This document shows, one piece after another, positions 25,922 to 39,400 of a stretch of 64,000 bases of DNA. Made by a program: the position numbers and the translations under genes. The notes under the pieces were generated by a model. It was not told the origin of the DNA. It worked only from the letters and a program-made list of their open reading frames with translations, and did not search any database. Source of the stretch: Trichinella spiralis (taxonomy: Eukaryota > Nematoda > Enoplea > Trichinellida > Trichinellidae); the NCBI GenBank assembly GCA_000181795.3, contig CM012954.1:12270503-12334502 (forward strand), given 5' to 3'. The number at the start of each line of letters is the position of its first letter. Position 1 is the first letter of the stretch.

Positions 25922-26250
25922 CTGGAATATTGATCATTTCAATTCTAGAAGCCTGCCACTTCTTCATATACCGTGTTGTTCGCGTCAACTGAGATGACAA
26001 ACAAAAAGAACAGACAAGCATTGTTCAATATGAAAAAAGAATTACAGCTAATTTACAAATAGCAAGTAGCATGATATTTGTCAACCATGTGCTTAATATT
26101 CTACTACTGAATTATTATAAAGAATTACAACATTATAAAGAATATTAATACATAGAAATTGTTAGAAAAAGTTTAACAGTTTTCAGAAATACTAAAGAAA
26201 CCAACAATTTGTACTGTGTAAAAATTTAAAGTAACAAAGCTGAAATTTTC

Positions 26251-26274
26251 ATAATAATAATAATAATAATAATA
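26251..26274. repeat. TAA trinucleotide repeat
   Basis: About eight TAA/ATA units downstream of SULF. A similar array lies at 27919-27943 inside a SULF intron. Confidence 0.85.
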
Positions 26275-26438
26275 TAAAATTGATAAAAGCTTCATTTGAC
26301 TCGCCTGCCTGTGTGTAATGTTTCTTTGGAAAACTTTGCAAAATGCTTCAACTTTCACAATCTCTTTCTTTATTAATGCAGATGTGAAGCTGTTGCAGTT
26401 GAACAACAACAAACAATACTTTTTCCAGCAGTGTGCGT

Positions 26439-26462
26439 ATGTGTGTGTGTGTGTGTGTGTTG
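26439..26462. repeat. TG dinucleotide repeat
   Basis: About eleven TG units, downstream of the SULF stop codon. Confidence 0.85.
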
Positions 26463-26793
26463 TGTTGTGTATGCGACGAGAAAAATTAAACGTTTCCATA
26501 GCTGTGCATCATGTTCGACAGCTCATTCAAAAAATTTTCTCTGCATGGCGTGCTTTGTTGCTTCAGAAAAAAAACCAACTTGTTCCGTAACAATAGAGCT
26601 TTAATCAGCTACAGCTGTACGGTAAGCTGGTGTGACACAGCTGAAGTTTAAACTTCCTACAGTAAAAATCAAACAAACAAAACGACTCTGATCAGTTATC
26701 TATTTACGTACGAAATGAATGTTAAAGCTATGTCTGAAAAAAGAGGAAAGGAAAAGATAGAAAAGAAATGGAAATAAAACGAAAAATATATGC

Positions 26794-29700
26794 TTAAGCG
26801 ACGCTGTATTTTTCACAATCTTCTACACCATGGCAACGTCGCAGCTTGTCCAACTGAGCGCTGAGCTGCTCCAACATTGGCACGCTCAATTCGTAGACGA
26901 TGTTGTGCAACTGAAATGAAAATTAAAATATTCAAAAAATTGAATTGAAATTAAAAAAAAACAAAGATGAAAATCAATTCACTTGAAATGGATCATTGTA
27001 CATGTCATAATAGCTGACAAAGCCGGTAACAAATTCACAATAGAGAAAGTTGTGCGAACCATTCACTGTTCTCAAACAGCCGTACGAATTGTTGTACGAA
27101 TTTTGACAAAAGCAAAATGGACCCAACGTCCAAAATGGTTCCGTCCGCCAGTGACTGTTGTCATGGGAAAAGCAGTTCAAATTCGGCACACTGCAAAATA
27201 CATGCTTCGGCTTGCCTCTTCTTCGTTTGCCGTCCTCTTCTTTGCTTTTCCTACCTCTTCTACGTTCAGAACGGCCTCTTCCCATTCGTGTCGCCCAACG
27301 AATCAGATCCGCATCCGAAATTTCATCAAACGGTTTCCTGAAAACCATCACCTCACATCCCATCACAGTGTCGACTTTACAACAACTGCTTAATCGTTTT
27401 GTTCACTTTTTCAACGGATGACTCTTGTCACTGTTCAAAACACAGGGGCAGTGTTCGTGGCTACTACTGTTGTCCACAACATCGTCGAACAGACCTTGCT
27501 GGTCATCGCCACTGCTGTGCTCTGATGAACTGCCATCTTCTTCGTCTTCACTTTCGCCAAAAAATAATGACTGAACAGTGGTTCCGTTTCCTTTCAACTG
27601 CCGACGTATATACTGTTAAAAATAAACACAATCAAATGCCAACAAATTCTTTGCATTTCATTCAATTCTTAATTGAATTCTCCAAATTGAATTTTGAGCA
27701 TACTTTCAAATTTCGCAAACGTTTGCGCAACATACGTATTTTATCATTGACCACGTGCTTTTGTTGTTTGCGATTTAAAATTACACCTCGGTAAATTTCA
27801 GGCATGCAACGCAACGTGTCATTCGGGAAAAGAATACAACCTTGAGCAAGTCGAAAATCTAAATTAAAAATAAACTTGAAGACCATATTCCACAAAGTGT
27901 AGAATGTGAATATATTTCAATAATAATAATAATAATAATAATAACCTTTATGACGAATGCGTGTATTTTGTATGCTTCGAGTGGCCCGTCTAAATTCATT
28001 TTCATCAATCTATAAAAAGAAATTTTTTTCATAATAAAATTAATTTGATAAAATAAATCATCAACGGAACAAAAAATAAACATGAAAATCCTATTTGCAT
28101 AAAATATTTTCTTCAAATATGAATCTGAACAAATTTACATAAATCTCATATAAAAATAGGTATCATAAAATGAATAAAATTTATTCTAAAAATTGAACAA
28201 TTTTATTTCTAAACTAAATGTTACTCATCTATATACAAATAAAATATATTTATTGAACAAATGCAATTACAATAAATAAATAATTAATTAAAAAAACATT
28301 ATTACCTGATTATCATATTTTTCAGACGGATGAGTAGAATCACCAATAAAATCATCTTCCAAAGAATCGAAAAGTCCTTGATACCATCCTGTATGTTCGA
28401 TTTCTTCCTAAATTAAATTATTGACAAAATCAATTAAAATATTGATAAAAATGGCAAAACTGAGAAATGCTTCAAAAGTCTCACTTTACAGTATACAATT
28501 TCTCATGTTCTGTTCATCAATTTCAATACAAATTACTTATTTTATTCTGCAATTACATTTTCAGCATATTACGCTTAAAGAACAAACAAAAACGATAAAA
28601 ACTGTTTCAAAGTATAAAAATAGAATTCAAAATATTTTTATCATAAATTACCCACTTGTAACATGTGAACTTCTATAAGATGTTGGATATAGTGGAATAA
28701 TTTTGATAAAATATAAATACATTTTTTTAATAAATACATTGCGCATGACAATAAAAATTAGTATAAATCCCATTTTCTTCGGTCTGAATAAAGTGCCTGA
28801 AAAAAATATTCGTCGTAGTTCGAGAGAATTTACCTTTCTCTTTCATGCAAATGAAGAAGAAAAGAAACTGAAAAAAATACCTGTAGAAGTTGATGAAAAA
28901 ACTGTTTCTCCCATTCAATTAATGTTTGCTCAGATATGAAGATCGGTTCTTCGACCAAACTGCTCACAGAATCAGATAAGCTTGATTCAGTGAAACGCTT
29001 CATCAGCTCTAGAAAAATAAGACAAATTTTCCATTTATTTTGATTTAACAATAACTAAAATTAAATTAAATTAAATTAAGTTAAATTGCAACACACTTTT
29101 CGTTTTAGACGTTAATACGTTTTCTTCTAAAATAGTATCGTTCAATTCACAAGTACAATCCACTTTCCAAACAGATTTCGAGTTTCTGCATTTGAATATT
29201 CTATATCGGTCTACTTCATCCTTTCTACATTCCCAAAGCTAAGAAAAAAACACTTATTAAATAAAACACAAAAAAAAGTAGAACAATAGTACTTGATTAT
29301 CTTTACAAGGAGATTGATATTCTTCTTTTTCACATTCTAGTTGAATGCGAATATCTTTGCTGTAACGTTCACGCTGTTTACGAAGACGCTCACGAAGACG
29401 AACAAGCTTCGGTCGAAGTCTGAACAGAGAAATTCATAAAATATTAAAATCTCGTTTTCGTGAAATAAAGCTCCAAATCATTTTCACCCTCGTTCAATGA
29501 GCACACTGTGACGCCAACGCAATTCTGCAGATGGTTTACTAGAAAGAAGCATCAATGTAATTATACAGAAGCATGGATAAATTTATTCAAATTTTCACCC
29601 TTGCTTAAGACGAGTTTCATAAATCAACAACGGCAAAATGGAACGTCCATCGAAACGCGGCGGCGCAGGCAAGCCAGCCATATCCAGTATTGTCGGTGCA

Positions 29701-32097
29701 ATGTCGATGTTAGCCACTGGCTTTGTTACGCTGAGAGTTGTATTCATGAATTCGCGAAAGAAGCATCGCTTTTTGAAACTCACCGCAATCCTTTGGCGAT
29801 TCTTGGCCCTCTGACAAAAAATGGTACCTTGATATCACAATCGTACGGTAACGTCTTGCCTTTGATCAAGCCATACTGCCCCAAGTGATAACCATGATCA
29901 GATGTGTACAGAAAGTAGGTGTTGTCCAACAGACCAAACTGACGAAATTCTTTGTACAACTGTAAGCAGAAAAGATGCTTCAAACATACATTTTCACCTC
30001 TCACGTGATACAGCACAACTGGGGTCACCTTGTACACTGCGTCATCGACGGATAACAAAGTTTGCAAACGTCTACGTTGCAAAAAATCCGTAAACGCCAC
30101 ATGCACTGGTTCCATTTTACCCGTATGACGCAGCAGCCACTGTTTATCTGGATTTGGAGCATAATTCCAACTAGCTGTTCTGGAAAAATATTAAAATTCT
30201 CCAATGAATAGACAAGCAGACCTTTTAGTTGTATACGTGAAGTTTCAATGCTTACCGGTGAGCTGTGTTATTGGCAAAGAAATCATTATATTTCGGTGCA
30301 GGATCTTCGGGTCCGTGCGGAGCAGGAAAACTCAGAACTAACAAGATCGGCTTCTGCGGAAATAGCAGTGTGGAACGTTTGAAAAAATTTATCGAATCAT
30401 TAACAATCAGATCAGTGAAATAGTCTTCGAAATAATTGTCGCCATGCTTAATCTTGCGGCCGTTGTAATTGACAGTGTAATTATAAAACCGAGAATTTCT
30501 AACCAATGCCATCCACTCCTTCCAACCGGGTGGAATGTATGATCCGTTGTATTCATTTAAATATTTGCCAAAATAACCTGATCAAATGAAGCACACTGAT
30601 GAACGAAAAACACTTCTTTTTTACCCTCTCATTATTACTACTAGCCTGTTCTGTATCCAGAATTCGCTAAATAAGTGGCATAGGTTTTCGGTTCCAAGTG
30701 TTCAATCCAATATTGTCCAGTACAGTTGTCTTTGTTCGAATGTACGTGATGATTGTGCACGTATAATCCGGTGAGCATTGACGTTCGACTGGGACAGCAT
30801 ATTGGTGTAGTTACGTAACCGTTCACAAATTCAGCTCCTTCGTCTCGAAATATTTTCAACGTTTTTCGCATATAGTTCATCGAGCCTTCAAAAATGCACA
30901 ATTAAGCTGAATTATCATTTTCAAAAATCATGCATACATCAATCGAATTTCATCATCATCATCCGCATACGAGCTATGTTTCAAAACATGACAATCAAAA
31001 CGCGAAACAACAATTTCACAGTTTCACATTTTGGCAAGCTTTGGTAAACGTCAGACTACGATCTAATCTGTGACCACATCAACATATTCAAGCAAATTAG
31101 TGTTTGAAGCGCTCGTTATTTCACGCTTTGTTGAATTTTAATCTTCGGTGCTTTTATTCTGACAACTAAAATTATGCCATTCTGTTGAATAATTTTTAAA
31201 TTGTTAACAATCGTTCAATGTAAGCTACGTAGCCGTGAAATAAAGAATGTTCTAAATTTCAGTGCAAATTAAAATTCCACATGCAAATTAAAATACTGAT
31301 ACTATTAAGCAAAACAGTTGAAATAAAAACAAATTTCGTTACCCAGTTCTACATCTTGATCATCTGTAATAAAAAGAACGATATTCGGTCTGCTAGAATG
31401 AAACCTAAAATAATATTGAAATTTAAAAAATTAAATGAAATTAATTCTTCATTCAATCCTTGTTAGTGTCAACCAATTTTAGTTACAATGTCAATGATAT
31501 CATATTTACCCCTCTACTCATCAATAAATAACAAACAACACCGCTTTATATTATTTCCAGAAAATATGAAACATATTTACACATTTTCAAACAAAACAGA
31601 CAACGCATACTAAAAAAAATACCAAATAAAAATAAAAAATATACAATAAAATTTGAAATAAAGAGTTACTTTTTACGTAATTCAACTTGAAAGTCAAATA
31701 TGAAATTGCCGTCTCCCTTCACAATTACAATAATATTTATAAATAGTCAAGAACTGTTTCCTCGCGACTAAATGCATATTTGTGAAATCAACTCAATAAA
31801 AATAACAACAAATATAATACTGAGTTTAAATAGAAGCGTTGATATGGAAATTTTACGTGAAAATCTTACGAGCCATGGTACTGCTTTAAAATTTGTTAAA
31901 AAGTGATTTATGTCAGTGCACGGCATTAAACAACAACAACAACAACAAATATTAATATGTTTACTTATTTCAGGAAAATTTAATTTAAAAAAATTAAAGA
32001 AAAAACGGAAAAACGTAAAATCAAACCTTCGTTGCAGTGATTGATGACAACACATTGTTATAGTGACAAAAAGAAGCACCACTTCGGCAATTAGCAT
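26794..32097 (-). CDS. SULF: Extracellular heparan-sulfate 6-O-endosulfatase (SULF)
   Basis: Seventeen exons: 32097-32027, 31404-31343, 30885-30646, 30577-30256, 30179-30029, 29959-29784, 29730-29599, 29538-29488, 29419-29293, 29238-29097, 29008-28881, 28407-28306, 28009-27946, 27858-27704, 27612-27407, 27337-26983, 26910-26794; 866 residues (human SULF1 is 871). A hydrophobic signal peptide ([17 protein letters not shown]) precedes [17 protein letters not shown]. The formylglycine motif CCPSR has its modified cysteine at C74; metal and substrate residues follow in [24 protein letters not shown] and [13 protein letters not shown] coiled, charged hydrophilic region and the SULF-specific C-terminus ([35 protein letters not shown]) complete the family architecture. 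The known role is trimming 6-O-sulfates from cell-surface heparan sulfate, which tunes growth-factor signalling. Intron 3 appears to use a GC donor. Identity is very sure. Confidence 0.95.
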
Positions 32098-33376
32098 GTC
32101 AGTGCCAGGAACATGAGTTCAAAACAGCAAAAAGTGGCGGCTTCTTTTGCAGACAAACTTAATGAATAAGCTGTCAAACGTAAAGTTTACCAATAGCTAG
32201 ACTTTGTTTCCGCAATCGACTCTGAAATCTTTCAAAAATTACTCTTTTCCAATTTTTATTCAATTATAATTTTTGTTTTTTGCAAATATTTTAAATATTG
32301 TTAAATTAACAAAGTTTTATCAGAATGTTTCCCTATCGATTAAAAAAATAATGGAATTTATTACGCATTAAAAAGGGGTTCTCAGTTTTCAGATGACAAT
32401 TTCACCTGAAGATCAAATTTACAGCTGAAGAAAGAAACTGAAACATGAATGATACTAGCAGTGTTCTAACAGTAATTACAGTAAACAGTGAAAAAAATGC
32501 TTGCACAACAGAAAACTGATGTATTTTATTCGGTCGATGTTCATCAGATTAGAAACAAAAAGTCGATATAAGATTCTCAATGGAACTGAGCGACTGATTA
32601 TAAGCTTCAATTTTAACAAAAATAAAATATTTATTTCAAATAAATACAAGTTCTTACCTATAAAAGTAAAATAGCTTTCTTTACAAGTGAAAATGTACAA
32701 CAAGTACATTTATGTGACATCATCAATTTGAAAAAAACCATCGTAGCGGACGCACATTCAATTCCCACCGTACATTTTGAAATGCAAGTGCAAATTTCGG
32801 TTGCTCAAAGAAATTTATTAAAATAACAAAATAAATGTTAAAAAATGAATTTAAAATTCAAATTTTAGCACATAACATTATTTTAAAGTCTACAGCGACA
32901 TTATTTTTTTGAAAATAACACGGAGGCTTATTTAAAATTCTAACAGCAGCGAATATTCGAAAACAAACGCACAACTTTGATAGCGTCTACGTCAACAGAT
33001 TAGTTTTTAAAATTAAAATTGGTAGAATTTTTCAAAAATTCCAATTTTTATCAGTAAACTGTACTTGTTTAATAACCAAAAAGAAGAATAAAAAAATTCA
33101 TTTCACTTTTATCCAAAAGCAGAATTACACACGAATGAACACGTATAACAAACAAATTCAATGAATAAATTAAATAAAAATGATATTAAAAGAGAAAAAA
33201 CTTTTGTTTTTCTTAACAAAAAGAGAACATAATTCTGATACTAATATTCGTTACGCAAAATCAAATTTAAATAATTTTTTAAAATAGCAGCAAAATGAGC
33301 ATAAATTAAAAATGTACTGTGTTGAATGTGACCGTTGAGTGAAATTTGAAAAAAAATTAAAAAAACTGCGCATCCA
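32098..33376. other. Intergenic between SULF start and TSG101 end
   Basis: 1.3 kb, AT-rich, with no recognisable exon. Should contain the SULF promoter; no clear element seen. Confidence 0.6.
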
Positions 33377-35606
33377 TTACTCTTTATCCAGACCCGCAAC
33401 TATGCGACATTTCTGCATTGTCGCCCGCTGCATAAACTGCTGCCTTGACAATTCTCTTACCAACTGTGAGAAAAGAAGAATAAATATGAAAATAAGAAAT
33501 ATACCACCAACACAGTATATAAAAGAAAAACGAATCAATTCACTGACCTTCAAATATGGTTCAAGTTCAACTTTGCCTTTTTTCAAAGCTTCACCCAAAT
33601 AATAGATAGTATCATCCAAAGTTGCATCTTCAGTGCAGCATTTTACAATTCTAAATTCAACTTTTTCACATTCAACAACAACAACAACAAATTTGATTGA
33701 ATAAATATTGCATAATTACTGTCGATAAAGTGGTGCAGTGGTGTCAATGGCATCGTCAATTTTTACATCATCTTCAGGTACATTTTGCAGAACGCTGTCA
33801 ATCAACTCGCTGCGTTCTTTGTATATAGAAGCGACAGTTTTCAAGCGTGCTTCTTCATCAGCTATGTCTTGCAGAATAGTTTTAACTTTATTTTTACTCG
33901 ATTCTAATTCTTCATTCGACCGACGAAGAGAATGCAATTCCGCCTACAGTAGAAATGGATTATTGTCATGTGCTGCGCGTCATTGGTCAAACAAACGTAC
34001 AGATGTTCTTCCAATAATTTCGCGAAGCTTTTTTCTCAACAAATCTTCAGCTGCAGAAAGTATACTAGCTCGGATGTGCTCGGGTTGAATAGTGCCAGTT
34101 GGTTTTATCGAATTATTTGCACAAGAAGGGTTCAAAACTGACGGATAAGGAGCAAATCCGCATGTTGAAGATGTCGCGTGACCAACTGAGTTACTTCCTC
34201 TTGGACATGGCGGTAATACAGAATTCGTAGAGTGAGCAACTGGGTTAGGATACGGAGGATATCTGGCAGGCAATGGAACTGGATACGGTGTACTAACTAA
34301 ACGTATACGACAATAAATAACACTGATATAACAATAGCAGAAAAAAAACTACATACGAGGATAAGGAGGACCTGGTAGACAAACAGTTGGATCTGGCTGG
34401 TTGGGAATAGGTGGGACTGGACGTCGATTTCGTCTAGCAAAATCGTCGTTCATAACGTTATCTAAATATAAATAGAAATAAATTCCAATTATGGCGAATA
34501 ATTGAAAAAGATGGCGAAAAATACAAAAATATGAAAACAATTTTGAAACCTGAAGAATGATAAAAAGAAGCGCTCTGCTGTGAAGCAAATGGTCTACTGT
34601 TTGCCGGTTTGTTGAACACTGGACAACTTTCACCAAAAACAATTGCTAACACTTGCAAGAGTCCAAGTAAATCCGACTTTGACTTAAAAATGAAACAAAA
34701 AAATAATTCAACAAATTCTCACAGATTAATACTAACTCGATGCCATTCGGTCAAATATGGCACATTAATTTTGCCATTGCTGTCCACATTTGACGACGGT
34801 TTGACAATCATACTCGCAGTAGGACGCACGAAACAAATTGGAGGCACATGAGGATAATTTTTCAAAAGATAAATACAAATGGGTATGTTGTAAGTTTTTC
34901 CTATAAATATCGACGATGAACAAATAAACAACATGAAGCTCATGCATGCCAGCCATTTTCACCCATATAATTAACAGGGATTGTTCCACAAAAGCAAATT
35001 GCCAATTCTCTCACGCCATCATTACCAACTGAAATTAAAAAAAACAAAACAAATCATAAAACATCATTAAAAAATAACTAAATTTACAGTTTAATAAAGC
35101 AGCGCAATTTAAGAAGCAAAATTTTGACATTCTTAAAACAAGGATTAAAATCTACAACATCTGATTGTTTGGTATTAATTTGCACTTTTGAAAGAATAAA
35201 CATTAAATCTAGCAAACCAAACTAAACATGAAAAGAAAGCTTTTTCAACGATGAACAAAAACTGCCCGATTTTAAAACAAATATCTATGTATACGAACTG
35301 ACAATAACAGATTAATAGTAGATAAATCAGAAATTTCAAATGATCACAGCTGACAAAACATGAAATCAAACTACCATCAATGCAAGTATCAAACGTAATA
35401 ATTATATTTAAAAAATACCATAAAAGTCTTTGCGAACAATGAGATCATGAAACTGTGAAAGCGCTTCCATAATTTCTTCCTTGGTATTTTCCAAATATTC
35501 AGCCTAGAATTAAAATGTAAATTAAATACAAAATCGATTTCTGTGCTGTACAAAAGGCGATTACTCCAATGGATTTCAACATTGCAGTTAACGACTCAGA
35601 ATTCAT
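33377..35606 (-). CDS. TSG101: ESCRT-I subunit TSG101
   Basis: Ten exons: 35606-35565, 35503-35419, 35028-34963, 34900-34737, 34682-34550, 34461-34357, 34296-34001, 33943-33720, 33650-33548, 33463-33377; 434 residues (human 390). An N-terminal UEV domain (GTIPVNYMG, KTYNIPICIYLLKNYPH, PPICFVRPTASM, NGKINVPYLTEWH, DLLGLLQVLAIVFGE) binds ubiquitin and P(T/S)AP motifs and lacks the E2 catalytic cysteine, as expected. A proline-rich linker follows, longer than in human, then a coiled coil beginning about PEHIRASILSAAEDLL, and the C-terminal steadiness box (TAPLYRQ, DDTIYYLGEALKKG, LSRQQFMQRATMQK). It acts in ESCRT-I sorting of ubiquitinated cargo at endosomes, and in cytokinesis. Start: first ATG, aligned near the human N-terminus, which is about ten residues longer. 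Confidence 0.95.
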
Positions 35607-36408
35607 GGCGTTCAAATAAATGAGAAAAGTTTTTATATCACAGAACGAAGTACGAAGACAATCATCAAAAGAATGTCACAAAAAACAAAGCATTCTACAG
35701 TTTATACGGTACATAAAGAAACTCAAGTTTAAATGTAGAATGATGCAATACATTACTGTGTTAAAAATTATTGAATAATTTTTTTAAATTGTTTATAATT
35801 AAAATAAGCATTTTATTATCATAACTTATTTATAACTTTTTATTTATATCAGGGACTATTTTTTTCACTGATGAAGAACATTTTTTGTTCAAATAATATT
35901 TACTTATAAAAAACGCTGCCAAAAAAGGCGCTTTTCATTTGCTTATTATTGTCTTCATTGATGTAGGAGCGTTTAGAACGAATAAAATTCTCATGTTATA
36001 ATAAGGGTAGAAAATTCTTTGTTCGTGATCATATATATCGTGAATGTGAATAACAATTTACAGGTAGATGTTAAATTGAACTAGTAAAGGTGAAATTGAA
36101 TATTAAAAACAAAATTCAACATCTTGAAAGTATTGTTTTGATTGAAAAAGCATACAAATTTACATTGTAGCACGAAAATTTCAAACTTATGGTTGACATC
36201 CTTTACACGCATTATTCTCGTCGAATTAGTATTGTTAATTATTGATTTGCATTCACAACTTTCAAAGTAAATCACTTTTAAGCGAGAATGAAATTCTGCA
36301 GGTCATTTATTAGCCTGAAGTTGAAGAAAATGCTTTAAACTGAGAAAGAAAACACGTTCAAACGGCAAAAGTTTAACCAACGGAAATGCTTTCTTGCAAT
36401 GGAAAATT
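35607..36408. other. Intergenic between TSG101 start and NCOA-like end
   Basis: 0.8 kb, AT-rich, no coding signal. Holds the TSG101 promoter side and the 3' untranslated region of the coactivator gene. Confidence 0.6.
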
Positions 36409-39400
36409 TCAGCCAATGTCAAAAAAGGACTTCAAGTCAGGCTGACTTTGACAAGCAACCAATTCTGTGTTCGACTGCATCCCTGCATCTGGGAAAGCGG
36501 CAGCGGCGGCGGTGTATTGGTGCTTTACAGTGGCGAATTTGTTTCGATCAAAATCCAACTCTGCCAGGTTGTTGGTGGTTCTAGTGGGATCAATTTCAAA
36601 TCCAGTTTGGAAACGTTTTGGCATTTCAGATTTGGCATAAGCCGCAGAAATATAGCAGCTAGTGTCAGCAAAGTCAGCGGATCGTTCGTCTGACACGGCT
36701 GGTCTTTTCCCAACAATTGCCGCATTTTTATTGTTGTTGCTGTTAGTACTATTGCAGTTGTTGTGGTTGTTTTGCAAATAGGTGGACGATATGCGACGAT
36801 CGAACAGTGGCAAATTTTGCGTCTGCTGCGAAAGCTGGTAACCATTTCTGTGTGGTGATGCGTACTGTTGTTGGCAGTTTGCAGAAAGAGTATCATTAGC
36901 AGAAACACAGTAGGCAGTTGTGGGTGTGGCCGGATTAATCATTTGTTGCTGTGGTGAGCATTCCAAAATATCCGTACCGTAAGCAGGTGATGTGAGCGAT
37001 AATTTTTCTTCAGGCATAGAGTAGTAACGTTGACAGACGGCCGTTGTGTAACGATTTTGCAAAAACGAATCTTCTGCTAAATCATGGACAAGCGGCTCAG
37101 TTTTCGGCACTTCAGGAGTAACTGGATAATAAGAAGACGGCTGAAACGAGGTAGACGAACCGTAAACCCCATGCCCATGACGGTAAGATTCAGAAGGATA
37201 TTGCTGATTTGTAACAACGTTAGTCATCAACGTCAACGGCATGTGCAATCCATCGGCTGCGAGCGGTTGAGGGGGCGGTCTATCCATAGCTTGTGTGGCG
37301 ATGCTGGTCGGCAAGACGATGGACAACGGCGATCGTTGTTCAAGCAATTTCACCAACAAACTATTCCTCGTTGTATTGGCCTGTTTGCGCCCACCGTAAT
37401 TGCCCCTGGTCGGCTGTTGATGCATTCTTGGCCAAGAATCTTGCTGTTGAGAACCGCCGTTTTTGTAAGCCCTCTTTTTCGCAGCCGATCCACCACCGCC
37501 GGCATGGTTTGTTGCGGCTAATGAAGCAGCTTTCCTGGATCCTCTTGGTCGACTATATTCGTCAGTTTGGAGTTGTTTTCGATCAGCAACCATTTTGAGC
37601 ATATCACCGCCAACAAAAGTAGCTGCTGAAAGCACCCGACTATCTCCGGCTGTCGTGCTAAAGCCCTGTTGCAGAGACACTGGTTCATCTTGGTTCAGCA
37701 AATGACGCAATATAGTATGCTGACCAATGAAATCAGATTTCACCTCTGACGGCTTAGGTTGTTCTACGCTTTTAACTTCCGTTGCTCTCGACATCAGAGG
37801 CTCTGGTTGTTTGGTATCGAAAACCTCAGACAGCAAACGTTCAAAATCATCCTGCGGAACTTTTCGACCATCGTCAATCTTGTCGAGCGGTTGAACAAAA
37901 TTATAGCCCATTTGTTGCATATCCGTATGGAAGTTGTACTCATCACCTACGGATGGTTTTTCCGAAAACTGCGCTCGTTCCAGTGAAATGTCCAAAAAAC
38001 TATTCGTCTGGGACGGCCAAACGGACTTGGCAGCAGAACTGCTCGCAACCACGCTGGAAGGAGACGATAACGACGAAGCAATTGTCGACAAAACGCTTGT
38101 TTCCACATCCCTCGTCGACGTGCCACTTTCCAGCGAGCGGGCTGAGCGCATATCGACCGACTGCTTAACATCAGCTGTTCTATAACATAAATATACAAAT
38201 TTAAATTGAACGTTACATTAAAAATCAAACAAGTGTCAAATGATTTAATTAAACGATTAAAAACAATTTTTTCAAATATTTACATTATACAGGTGTTTCA
38301 TTAGCCTGAAGTTGAAGATATGAAATGATATATTTTTCTAATGACGCAGAGTTGTTTGTACACTTACTGCAAAATAGTACACTCGAGATGTACGACAGGC
38401 CATTGTCTGTTTACTGCTAAAGAAAATGCTTCGGCATTCTGAGACAATAGCTGACTTTTCAATGAAACAACAACAACTCCTTGATCGATGGCAACAGGAT
38501 TTTTCAAGCGTAGTTTGTCGACTGTGGCAAAACCTTTCTCATATGCTATGATAATAATAACTTTTATTTCTTTTTTTTTAACCAAAACAAACAGCAATTA
38601 TTAAAATTGTCGAAATTTTACGTAACTTACCAGTGTTCAAATTATTTTCAAGCAGATCACGATCCTCGTTACAACACAGTGCAATCAATTTGTACTTCAC
38701 AGCTTCAGTTTCCAATGCGCACAAAGCTGGATTTGTACAATTTCTGAAAGTACAATTGAAATGCAAATTATTCATTTGTCATTTAAAGACCCAAATATAT
38801 AATAAATAGACTCACTTGACTGTGCATTGCAATATTTGAGAATCCATTGAACAATAAAAATTCAACAGAGGCTGTTGTTCTTTGGCACAAATTTCCCTTT
38901 GAACGCAAACGTTGTTCGATCCACCGGTGCGAAGTGCTCCTTGCTCAGAGTCGCTGTCAGCAGGACGAACAACGCAAACCAAGCACGGTTGAGATACAGC
39001 TACAATACCATATATAATACATACATATATATATATATATGTATAAATTTCAATGATGGTATATTTTCTAAAATAAAGCTATACCCGTGGAAGGACTGAG
39101 TGATAAAAAATCATAATCGGCTCGCATTTCTTTTGGATACGGCAGTGACATTGCTGAAACGTGCATGGTTTCAAAAGTGCAATCTGCATCAGCGTTCGGC
39201 TTTTGATGGGAAAGAATGTTGTCGACATCGTTCAAAATGGAAATGGCATTTGAATCTTTTATCAAAAAGCGACAACAGAATGTTCTGCTTTGGCGTTTCT
39301 TTTCAAAACCAACAACATCAGTTGGAAAAGCAAAGTTGAACAAATTGAAAGCTAAAATTGGAAAAATTCATCCAACAACAAAATATACAAAAATAAAAAA

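Larger units (their letters stand above)
21434..26793. other. Long region without a certain gene
   Basis: 5.4 kb between the PTP4A start and the SULF stop. Contains CA/TA (22149-22192), TG (26439-26462) and TAA (26251-26274) microsatellites. Three segments have exon-like edges on the minus strand (near 23360-23450, 24112-24270 and 25727-25921). They could be 5' noncoding exons of PTP4A, which starts downstream on the same strand, or exons of an unrecognised gene. I recognise no protein family. Confidence 0.5.
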
